This document shows, in pieces, positions 33,303 through 43,312 of a stretch of DNA of 64,000 bases; position 1 is the first letter of the stretch; each line of letters starts with the position of its first letter. This DNA is from Candidatus Reidiella endopervernicosa (GTDB taxonomy: Bacteria; Pseudomonadota; Gammaproteobacteria; GCF-013343005). A model generated the notes under the pieces. It saw nothing but the letters and a program-made list of their open reading frames with translations. It was not told the DNA's origin and made no database searches. The position numbers and the translations under genes were made by a program. The stretch covers positions 3,206,501 through 3,270,500 of the forward strand of contig NZ_CP054491.1 in assembly GCF_013343005.1 (NCBI RefSeq), read 5' to 3'.

Positions 33303-34613
33303 CTAGTTGAGCCAGGCGTTGATCTGTTCCAGATCGTTTGGCTCGAGGCGGCCTGCGGCCTGTTTCAGACGCAGGGTATTGAGGATGTAGTCGTAGCGCG
33401 CATTGGCGTAGTTGTTACGTGCGCGGTGCTGTTCGCTCTGTGCGTTGAGCACATCGACGATGGTACGGGTGCCGACCTCAAAGCCGGCCTCGGTCGCCTC
33501 CAGCGCGCTGCCGGTCGAGACCAGTGCCTGCTTGAGCGCATTCACCTTACTGATGCTCGAATCGACGCCGCGATAGGCATCACGGGTCTGGCGCAGTACT
33601 GAACGACGCTGAGCCTCCACGTTCTGCTTGGCGGCGGTGTAGTTCTCTTCTGCCTCACGGGTGCGCGAGTTGACCGCGCCGCCGGAGTAGATCGGTACGT
33701 TAAGCTGCAGCATCAGTGAGGTGGTGTTGCGCTCCGACTCACTGGTAATGCCGCCATCGGCCTTGCTGTAGCTGTGGCTACCGACCAGGTCGAGGGTCGG
33801 TGCGTGGCCAGCGCGCTGACGGGTGACCTCCTCGCGCGCCGTCTCAAGTCCGTGACGAACTGCCTTCAGGGTCAGGTTATCTTTCAGCGCCGCCTCGGCC
33901 CACGCCTCGATATCCTCTGGCGAGGGGTTGAGTAGTTGCATCTGCTCACCGAGCAGACTCAGGTTCTGCGTGCTCACGCCTGTGACCTCACTGAGCGCCT
34001 CGTAGCTATTGGTCAATCCGTTTTGTGCATCGATCTCCTGCGAGACGGCCAGATCGAAGGCGGCCTGCGCCTCATGCACATCGGTGATCGCGATCAGACC
34101 GACCTCAAAACGTTTTTTCGCCTGCTCGAGCTGGCGGGCGATTGCCCCCTTCTCAGCGCGAGCAAACTTCAGTGCGTCGTGTGCCGCAAGTACACCAAAG
34201 TAGCTCTCGGCAACACGTAGCAGCAGTGCCTGCTGCTCAGCGGCGAGCGTTGCCTCGGCCTGCAACACAGTGGCGTCGGCCTGACGCAGCTGCGCGTTGT
34301 AGTCACTGTGATAGATCGGCTGACTGAGACTCAGCCCATAACCGACGCTGCCGTAACTCGCCTCACCGCTGCTCGGCTCATACTGATTAACTCGGTTAGC
34401 GCCCGCATCGACACTGAAGGAGATATTCGGCAGCAGTAGCGCCTGGCTCTGCGGCTTCGCCTCCTGCGCGGCGCGGTAGGTGGCCTCGGCCGCCTTGAAG
34501 GTTGGATCGCTCTGCTGCGCCTGATGGTAGACCTCCATCAGGTTCTCGGCAGAGGCGGCCAACGGGGTAAAGAGCAGCGTCAATGCCAACTTCTTTGCAA
34601 AACTGTTCATCAT
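33303..34613 (-). CDS. tolC: TolC-family outer-membrane efflux channel
   Basis: A 436-aa protein after choosing the Met at 34613, which directly precedes the signal peptide (KKLALTLLFTPLAASAENL). It has the TolC repeat architecture: LMEVYHQAQQSDPTFKAAEA, then RVAESYFGVLAAHDALKFAR, and again RQTRDAYRGVDSSISKVNAL in the second half. It forms the outer-membrane exit duct for efflux pumps and type I secretion. The order PIMT-rhodanese-tolC is a familiar gammaproteobacterial arrangement. Confidence 0.9.
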   Translation of the reverse strand: MMNSFAKKLALTLLFTPLAASAENLMEVYHQAQQSDPTFKAAEATYRAAQEAKPQSQALLLPNISFSVDAGANRVNQYEPSSGEASYGSVGYGLSLSQPIYHSDYNAQLRQADATVLQAEATLAAEQQALLLRVAESYFGVLAAHDALKFARAEKGAIARQLEQAKKRFEVGLIAITDVHEAQAAFDLAVSQEIDAQNGLTNSYEALSEVTGVSTQNLSLLGEQMQLLNPSPEDIEAWAEAALKDNLTLKAVRHGLETAREEVTRQRAGHAPTLDLVGSHSYSKADGGITSESERNTTSLMLQLNVPIYSGGAVNSRTREAEENYTAAKQNVEAQRRSVLRQTRDAYRGVDSSISKVNALKQALVSTGSALEATEAGFEVGTRTIVDVLNAQSEQHRARNNYANARYDYILNTLRLKQAAGRLEPNDLEQINAWLN

Positions 34614-34635
34614 TACTCGTCCTAGATATCTACTA

Positions 34636-34956
34636 TCAGTATGTGGGCATTTCAGGGTCAACGTCGCGGGCCCAGGCGGCCACGCCACCGGAAAGATTTA
34701 TCATGCGGTCGAAACCGACACTTTCAAGGTAACTCGCGACCTGGCGACTGCGGATTCCGTGGTGACAGACCACCACGATCTCCCGGTTGGGATCGAGCGC
34801 TTCACTGGCGGTGGGGATGCGGCGCATCGGCACCAGCATCGAACCTTCAATCGCACAGGTCTCAAACTCCCACGGCTCTCGTACATCGAGTAGCAGCGGT
34901 GGCTCTTCTGCCTGCTCAAGGTAACTGTTGAGCTCGGCGGGGGTAAGGTTGCGCAC
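34636..34956 (-). CDS. Single-domain rhodanese-like protein
   Basis: A 106-aa rhodanese domain with LLLDVREPWEFETCAIEG and an active-site loop VVVCHHGIRSRQVASYL that retains the catalytic Cys. It may carry sulfane sulfur; the acceptor is unknown. It starts six bases after the PIMT stop and ends 22 bases before tolC, so the three are cotranscribed. Confidence 0.9.
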   Translation of the reverse strand: MRNLTPAELNSYLEQAEEPPLLLDVREPWEFETCAIEGSMLVPMRRIPTASEALDPNREIVVVCHHGIRSRQVASYLESVGFDRMINLSGGVAAWARDVDPEMPTY

Positions 34957-34962
34957 GGGGCG

Positions 34963-35625
34963 TTAGAAGACGAAATCGGCCCGCTTGTCGGTATTCTGCA
35001 GCGCCTGGAGATCGGTCTCGAACAGCACTTCAGTCGTCCAATCTTTCTCGCCGGTACGGATGATCAGCTGTGCCTGCATCGCGGGCGCCTCACCGACAAT
35101 GGCAAACAGACGCCCACCAACCGTGAGGCTCTGCTTAAAGGAGTCGGGCAGTTCAGGCATCGAACCGCTGATGGCGATCACATCGTAGGGTCCCTTCTCT
35201 GGCCACCCCTGCGAGGCGTCACCCACGGCGTAGGAGACGTTGCGTACACCGCTCGCCTCGAGGGTTACACGTGCCGCCTCGAGCATGTCGGCGTGGATCT
35301 CAACGGTGTAGACCGCCTTGCAGAGTGTTGAGAGCATTGCGGTGACAAAGCCGCTGCCGGTACCGATCTCCAGCGCCACATCATCGGGCTGAACATTGAG
35401 CGCCTGCAGCATGCGCCCCTCGACCCGTGGCGGCATCATGCGCTCACCGTGGGCCAGCGGGATCTCGATATCGGCAAATGCCAGATTGCGATGCTGCTGC
35501 GGAACGTAGTCCTCGCGAGGAGTGTCGCTCATCACATTGAGCACACGCTGATCGAGCACATCCCATGGCCGAACCTGCTGTTCGATCATATTAAAACGGG
35601 CCTGCTGGAACTGATTCTCGCTCAT
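34963..35625 (-). CDS. Protein-L-isoaspartate O-methyltransferase family protein
   Basis: A 220-aa SAM-dependent methyltransferase. It starts MSENQFQQARFNMIEQQVRP; the Met at 35625 follows a GGAGAGAAG site and is preferred over the longer frame. Motif I is ALEIGTGSGFVTAMLSTLC, and the PIMT-type substrate loop is LAHGERMMPPRVEGRML. In this family the loop usually reads GQTISQP or similar, so substrate use may differ from true PCM. Confidence 0.85.
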   Translation of the reverse strand: MSENQFQQARFNMIEQQVRPWDVLDQRVLNVMSDTPREDYVPQQHRNLAFADIEIPLAHGERMMPPRVEGRMLQALNVQPDDVALEIGTGSGFVTAMLSTLCKAVYTVEIHADMLEAARVTLEASGVRNVSYAVGDASQGWPEKGPYDVIAISGSMPELPDSFKQSLTVGGRLFAIVGEAPAMQAQLIIRTGEKDWTTEVLFETDLQALQNTDKRADFVF

Positions 35626-35824
35626 GCTTCTCTCCCACACCGATATGCAATAATTCTGAGCGCAAAAGGGTAAGCCGTTTGCCGGGCTGTCGCAAGCTAT
35701 CTGAAGAGTCATTTCGTGACCATAATCAGACTATATTTATCTAATGAGTCAACAACTTGACCTTATAACGGCCTGAGTAGCAGAGTGGAGCCATAGAAGA
35801 ATCATAATTTGAGGGGTAGCAGTC

Positions 35825-37613
35825 ATGTTCGAAGCAGCAGAACTGGGACGCAAGGTTTCAAAGGATGACTTCAACAAACTCGAGCCTGAGGTACGCACTC
35901 AGCTGTTGGCGGCACAGCGTAAGCTGCGCGAATCTAACGTCTCGGTGATGATAATCGTCTCCGGCGTCGAGGGGGCGGGCAAGGGTGAGGTCGTCAACAT
36001 GCTCAACGAGTGGCTCGACACTCGCGGCCTGCAGACCCACGCCTTCTGGGATGAGCAGGAGGAGGAGCGGCAACACCCTCGCTACTGGCGCTTCTGGCGC
36101 GCCATGCCACCGCGCGGTGGTATCGGCATTCTGTTCGGCGCCTGGTACAACCAGCCGATTATCGATCTGCTCGGCAAACGCCGTGACGAGGACTACCTCG
36201 ACTCAGAGGCGACCCAGATCAACGACCTGGAAAGGATGTTGATCCACGACAACATGCTGATTCTTAAATTCTGGTTCCACCTGCCCAAGGGTGAGCAGAA
36301 GGCGCGCCTGAAGAAACTGAGCAAGGATCCACACAGCCGCTGGCGCATGGCGCCACAGACCACCAAGCGTTCAAAGGCGTACGATAATTTTGTGCGCGTC
36401 TCTGAGCGCCTGGTTCGCCAGACCGATAGCGGCGCCTCCCCCTGGTACATGATTGAATCAACCGATCGTCGCTACCGTGACCTGACCGTGGCGCGCACCA
36501 TTGTCGAGGCGATTGAAGGCAAGCTGGCCTCAGAACATATCGATCAACCAACCACGATCCCCCACTCACCCCGCCTGCCGACCGTCCCCTCGGCCCGCGT
36601 CACGGCGCTAGACCACGTCGATCTGGGCCAGAAACTAGAGCCCTCCGACTATAAAAAGCAGCTCAAGGAGTACCAGACCCGCCTCAACACCCTCTCCTGG
36701 CGCGCCTTCAACCAGGATCGTGCGGTGGTAATGGTCTTCGAGGGGTGGGATGCCGCTGGCAAGGGCGGTGCGATTCGGCGCCTGATGGCCGCCATCGATG
36801 CGCGCCTGCATCGCGTAATCCCGATTGCCGCTCCCACCGACGAGGAGCGTGCCCACCATTATCTATGGCGCTTCTGGCGCCATACCCCTGGCCCAGGTCG
36901 CTTTACCGTCTTCGACCGCTCCTGGTACGGACGTGTGTTGGTCGAGCGGGTCGAGGGATTTGCCACCGAGGCGGCATGGAAACGCTCCTATCTGGAGATC
37001 AATGAGCCGGGGAGTCGCTATTTTTGCGAAAGTTTGTTTTGGGCATCAAGCCCAAGCAAACAGCAAAAACTTCACGCGACCGTTTATGCCTGCGGCGCCC
37101 GACAGTCCTGCGTACGTTGCGTAATCACCTCTTCGCGGCTCTACACAACTCCCTCAGTGACTCTACGCCGACATAAAGCCGCTGCTGCATCTTCTCCGTC
37201 GTTCGCTCGCGCTCTCAACTACGAATAGGCAGACGGCGTCGACTATCGGGGACTAACCGCCCTCACTTCGCTCTCCATGGCGGTCAGCGTTCGAGCAGCA
37301 GCTCGCCGAGCACGGCACGATCATGCTCAAGTTCTGGCTCCACATCAGCCCCGAGGAGCAGTTGCAGCGTTTCAAGGCACGCGAAGAGATCCCCTACAAG
37401 GAGCACAAGATCACCGATGAGGATTGGCGCAACCGCGAACAGTGGGAGGCCTATCAATCGGCCGTCAATGAGATGGTAGTCCGTACCAGCACCGAGTACG
37501 CCCCCTGGAGCCTGATACCGGGCAATGACAAACGCTTCGCGCGTATCGAGATAATGAAGACCCTCTGCGAACGACTCGAAGCGGCGCTGGACGATGATGA
37601 GAAGGATGACTGA
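35825..37613 (+). pseudogene. pap: Polyphosphate:AMP phosphotransferase (two-domain PPK2), interrupted by the 283-bp element
   Basis: This gene encodes a class II PPK2 enzyme that makes ADP from AMP with polyphosphate as donor. Both PPK2 domains are visible. The first has VSGVEGAGKGEVVNMLNEWL. The second has FEGWDAAGKGGAIRRLMAAI, with DRSWYGRVLVERVEGFA. The reading frame is broken at 37007, where a 283-bp element follows the codon for the Glu of EINE, and the protein resumes as FEQQLAEHGTIMLKFWLHIS at 37290. Removing the element restores EINE-FEQQL exactly, as in homologues. No other lesion is seen, so the interruption is recent or is removed at the RNA level (untested). Confidence 0.9.
37007..37289 (+). 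mobile_element. 283-bp element, copy 2 (inside pap)
   Basis: It begins CCGGGGAGTCGC and ends GGTCAGCG. Left flank AATGAG and right flank TTCGAG rejoin the pap frame with no duplication of target bases. Subtype with loop CTCACTTCGCTCTCC. The host frame reads about 75 codons into the element before a stop. Confidence 0.93.
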
Positions 37614-37656
37614 CTTTGTGAAAGGCCGACTATTTATCTATACTTTCACGCCTAAA

Positions 37657-37745
37657 CGGAGCTAGGGGTATCTGGGACTCGCCCAGACTGACGAAGATAC
37701 TCTTAGAACCTGAACCAGTTAATTCTGGCGGAGGCTGGGTCTCAT
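37657..37745 (+). promoter_or_regulatory. First TPP riboswitch-like aptamer, diverged
   Basis: It carries the features of a THI element: AGGGGTATCT, a P3 hairpin TCTGGG/CCCAGA, a degenerate thi box (CTGACGA in place of CTGAGA), and the P4/P5 arm ACCTGAACCAG with CTGGCGGAGG. The 3' conserved GCGTAGGGA is changed to GCGGAGGCT. It lies upstream of a second, canonical aptamer; whether it still binds thiamine pyrophosphate is uncertain. Confidence 0.7.
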
Positions 37746-37802
37746 CAAGACACCACCGTGTCGCCATGGATGGCTAGAGCCCTCCCCACCAATAGATACA
37801 CA

Positions 37803-37973
37803 CAGCTAGGGGTGCCCACAAACCAATTGAGCCGTCTACTTTTTTCAAGGCAATGCGCGTCGTTTTCGATCAGTACAAAAACGATGCAACAGCGAATTGA
37901 ATCAAAAGAGAGACTCAAGGGCTGAGACAAACCCTTCGAACCTGACCCGGTTAACACCGGCGTAGGGAAGCTG
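37803..37973 (+). promoter_or_regulatory. TPP riboswitch controlling thiC
   Basis: This is a canonical thiamine pyrophosphate aptamer. P1 is CAGCT/AGCTG. P2/P3 runs AGGGGTGCCC to GGGCTGAGACAAACCCTT. The P4/P5 arm is GAACCTGACCCGG with CCGGCGTAGGGA. The P3 arm is extended by roughly 90 bases, including an inner hairpin CGTTTT/AAAACG. It ends 42 bases before the thiC ATG, so binding would probably block translation or cause early termination. Confidence 0.95.
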
Positions 37974-38009
37974 ACCGCAGATGCGCTCATCTTCCCGCAC
38001 TTGGAGTAG

Positions 38010-39872
<1,863 letters not shown>

Positions 39873-39874
39873 AC

Positions 39875-40158
39875 CCGGGGAGTCGCTATTTTTGCGGAAG
39901 CTTGTTTTGGGCGTCCAAGCCCAAGCAAGCGGCAAATACTAACGCGACCGTTTATGCCTACGGCGCCCCGACCGTCCTGCGTACGTTGCGTAATCACCTC
40001 TTCGCGGCTCTACACAACTCCCTCACTGACTCTACGCCGACATAAAGCCGCTGCTGCATCTTCTTCGTCGTTCGCTCGCGCTCTCAACTACGAATAGGCA
40101 GACGGCGTCGACTATCGCGGACTAACCGCCTTCGCTTCGCTATCCATGGCGGTCAGCG
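39875..40158 (+). mobile_element. 283-bp element, copy 3 (after thiC)
   Basis: It begins CCGGGGAGTCGC and ends GGTCAGCG. It has GCTTG paired with CAAGC in the 5' stem, where most copies have GTTTG with CAAAC. Its 3' loop is TTCGCTTCGCTATCC, a second subtype shared with copies 4 and 7. It sits between thiC and the DUF3365-GGDEF gene. Confidence 0.92.
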
Positions 40159-40342
40159 CACGCAGTCATGGGGCGGGCATACTTCATTTGCCCAACCCAT
40201 GGCCTCGTAGGCCTCAACCAAACCATCTTCTCACCCGGTCCGCTCACACCCAGCCATTTACCCAACTTTACACGCCATCGACAATTAGCCCTTTCTTATA
40301 TAGCTCGTTATAATCAGACACAGGTTCAAACTCTCCGCACGG

Positions 40343-41643
40343 ATGCCTGGACGCATTTGGAGTGCATCCCTGACATCACGTAGTCGCAATATCCTGATCC
40401 AGCTATTCCTGGTCTTTCTGGTCGCCTATAGCGCACTGGTCGCCATCTACTACAACGCCACACACGACTACGCCATTGCTGAAGCAGAGAAGCTGATCGA
40501 GAGTGAACTTCTGACGCACCGCGCAATGCATAGCTACATCGAGGATATTCAGAAGCCCGAGATCTACCGACTCAAGGATGAGGGCAAGCTCTATCGCGAG
40601 TACTTCTCGCCCAAGATACTCTCCTTCACCTTTGCTGCACGTGGCGTCAAAGAGCTCCTTAACCAAGAACGCGCCAAGGTTGATCGCCCCAAGATCTATT
40701 TCAAGCTGGCGGCCTACAATCCGAGAAACCCGATCAATACGGCCGATACTGAGGAGCTCGAGCTGCTCAAGAAGATGAACCGTGATGAGATTGAGGAGTT
40801 CAAACAGATCCGGGATTTTGAGGGACAGCCACACCTCTACTACGCGATCCCGATCAACCCCAACAAAAAGTCGTGTATGCGCTGCCACAGTGACCCGGCT
40901 ATTGCACCGGCTGAACTGGTCGAGATGTATGGCGACAAGGCCGGATTTTATGAAGAGATCGGCGATATTCGGGCCATGATCTCAATACGTGTACCACTTG
41001 AGCAGCAGTTCGCCGAATCGAACCAGATCTTCTATGGGTTATCTGGCATCACACTCGGCACCCTGGCTGCTATCTACCTGCTGATCGTCTATTTTTTCCG
41101 CACCATCGATCATAAACAGCAGCAGCTAATCACCGCCAACATAGAGTTAAATCGCCTCTCGGTGACAGACCCACTCACCGGACTGCATAACCGGCTACGC
41201 TTCAATGAAGATATTGAGAGGGAACTCGCAGAGTCTGAACGTTACGATTCACCACTGACGCTGCTGATGCTCGATCTGGATCACTTCAAACAGCTCAACG
41301 ACACACTCGGCCACCAGGCAGGCGATGCCGCACTCAAACATGCGGCAGCAATTTTAAGCGTGCCACCCGACCTTCAGATATCTGCGCCCGATGGGGCGGT
41401 GAAGAGTTTGTCATTGCCGCACCACAGACCGACCTGACCGGCGCCACGGCACTGGCCGAGAAACTACGCGAAACGCTATCGAGCAGCCCTTTTACGGCGG
41501 GCGAGACATTAACCGTGAGCATCGGCGTAACGGAGCGTATTTCGGGTGAGCCACTTGAGCAGATGATGGCCCGCGTCGACAAGGCGCTCTATCTGGCAAA
41601 GGCAAATGGTAGAGACCGGGTCGAGGCTATCAGCGGCGATTAG
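40343..41643 (+). pseudogene. DUF3365 (c-type haem) sensor diguanylate cyclase, one frameshift
   Basis: A membrane sensor: TM1 (ILIQLFLVFLVAYSALVAIY), a periplasmic Tll0287-like DUF3365 domain with a haem-attachment motif KKSCMRCHSDPA, TM2 (LSGITLGTLAAIYLLIVYFF) and a GGDEF domain. The GGDEF part starts LSVTDPLTGLHNRLRFNEDI. One frame change near 41370 separates it from ICARWGGEEFVIAAPQ and TVSIGVTERISGE. The GGEEF active-site motif is intact in the shifted frame. It probably couples periplasmic redox state or a haem-bound ligand to c-di-GMP synthesis. Confidence 0.85.
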
Positions 41644-41812
41644 TTTGGGTGCCAATCAACACCAGCAGCCCAACCACCAACTAACTCGTTTTTTCAATGG
41701 GTTAGAAAACCAACCATTACCCCAATCCTTATTACTAATTAACTACTAACATCCAGTAAATTAGTATTTGAACTCAACACACCGAACATCCGGCACGATT
41801 CCATTTTATAAA

Positions 41813-41843
41813 TTTCTACTAATAATCACTAAATTAGTAGAAA
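41813..41843. promoter_or_regulatory. Candidate operator upstream of fic: 11-bp inverted repeat
   Basis: TTTCTACTAAT and ATTAGTAGAAA form a perfect inverted repeat across a nine-base spacer, about 60 bases before the fic start region. The words ACTAAT and ATTAGTAG recur at about 41730-41765 and at 41883-41892, next to the ribosome site TAGGAG. The clustering suggests a repressor site, possibly autoregulation. Confidence 0.6.
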
Positions 41844-41902
41844 ACACCTGGCGCTTCTGATAAAAACCTACTAACAAGCCCATTATTAGTAGGAGTGGCG
41901 CA

Positions 41903-43255
41903 ATGAAGATGCCTGTCAGCCCACCGCCATTTAATGACCTGATTGCCGATATCGTACAAAAGGGTGCCAGTCGCGTGATGGCAATTACTGCTCTGAACAT
42001 CGGCCCTGCCCCCAAAGGAAACTACTACCACTGGGACAAGCTGCGTCATCTGAAACCACCCGGCAACCTCAGCCACGAGGAGTGGTGGTACGGCATAAAG
42101 TCAGCACGGCTTGCCCTCTACCGTCCAATCCCCCACACCGATGTCTACGGTACCTCCTTTGTGTTTACCCAACCGGATATCGTCCAGCGATTGCTCCACC
42201 AGATCACCCGTGATGCCAGTGGTGTTATACAGAGCCCAGAGGCGGTCACTAATCCACAAACTAAAGACACCTATCTTGTTAACTCACTGATTGAGGAGGC
42301 GATCACCTCAAGCCAACTGGAAGGTGCATCTACGACCAGAAAAGTGGCAAAGGAGATGATTCGCCAAAAGAGGAAGCCGTTAGGTAAATCTGAAAAGATG
42401 ATTATCAATAATTTTCATGCCATGCAGTTTGTCAGTGAGAATAAAGATGAAGAGCTGACACCACAGATGATATTTGAGCTGCACAGATTACTAACAATCG
42501 ACACGATGGAGAATCCGGCCGCGGTTGGCCGTTTACGGGAGAGCGATGACATCTACGTCGGCGATGAACGCGATGCCACAACACTACACATACCGCCAAA
42601 AGCAGCTGAGCTTAATGACCGACTGGATAGACTGTGTACCTTTGCCAACGAGGATTCATCAGATCCATTTTTTCACCCCGTGATCAAGGCAATTATTCTG
42701 CACTTCATGCTTGCCTACGATCACCCCTTCGAGGATGGCAACGGCCGAACGGCGAGAGCTCTCTTCTATTGGTGCATGCTGAATCAGGGTTACTGGCTCA
42801 TCGAGTTCATCTCAATATCGAGAATATTGAAGACCGCACCTGCAAAATACAGTCGTGCATACCTCCATACCGAAACGGATAACAACGACGTTACCTACTT
42901 CATTACACATCAGTTGAATGTGATCACAGCAGCCATCCGAGACCTCTATAGCTATCTAGAGAGAAAGTCGAAAGAGATTCATACCGTCGAAGCCGTTCTA
43001 AAGCGCTCTCCATCTCTACGCAACATTTTGAACCACAGACAGGTAGCGCTATTGAACCGTGCGCTGAAAAAACCGAACTCACTCTTCACAATCGAGAGCC
43101 ACCGAAGCTCGCACAATGTGGTCTACCAGACAGCCAGATCAGACCTGTTAGATCTGGTAGAACTTGCACTTCTGATAAAGGGGAAGTCGGGAAAATCGTT
43201 CTCTTTTACCGTTCCTGAAGATATTAAGAAGCGGCTAGATTCGCTTGACCAGTAG
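41903..43255 (+). CDS. Fic-domain AMPylase-like protein with internal inhibitory motif
   Basis: A 450-aa protein with the Fic catalytic motif HPFEDGNGRTARALFYW in the middle. The inhibitory helix is SSQLEGAST (S/TXXXEG), placed N-terminal to the core, as in class II Fic proteins. The C-terminal half (RSPSLRNILNHRQVALLNRAL and following) looks like a winged-helix region, which could allow DNA binding and self-regulation. Fic proteins transfer AMP or similar groups to proteins and can be toxins or regulators. An SIR2-TPR gene follows 57 bases after its stop. Confidence 0.88.
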   Translation: MKMPVSPPPFNDLIADIVQKGASRVMAITALNIGPAPKGNYYHWDKLRHLKPPGNLSHEEWWYGIKSARLALYRPIPHTDVYGTSFVFTQPDIVQRLLHQITRDASGVIQSPEAVTNPQTKDTYLVNSLIEEAITSSQLEGASTTRKVAKEMIRQKRKPLGKSEKMIINNFHAMQFVSENKDEELTPQMIFELHRLLTIDTMENPAAVGRLRESDDIYVGDERDATTLHIPPKAAELNDRLDRLCTFANEDSSDPFFHPVIKAIILHFMLAYDHPFEDGNGRTARALFYWCMLNQGYWLIEFISISRILKTAPAKYSRAYLHTETDNNDVTYFITHQLNVITAAIRDLYSYLERKSKEIHTVEAVLKRSPSLRNILNHRQVALLNRALKKPNSLFTIESHRSSHNVVYQTARSDLLDLVELALLIKGKSGKSFSFTVPEDIKKRLDSLDQ

Positions 43256-43312
43256 GTAGTAGATCGGACAGCATCACAGAAAAGTAAAAACCGGATTACA
43301 AGGAAACAGGGA

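Noticed and set aside
37007-37289. Group I or group II intron as explanation of the element
   Set aside because: The exon base before the element is not constant (G, T, A), there is no GUGYG start or AY end, and no catalytic core is recognisable at 283 bp.
40159-40342. Small frame MGRAYFICPTHGLVGL after copy 3
   Set aside because: It is short, has no ribosome site and resembles dispersed GGGTGGGC-type intergenic sequence rather than a gene.
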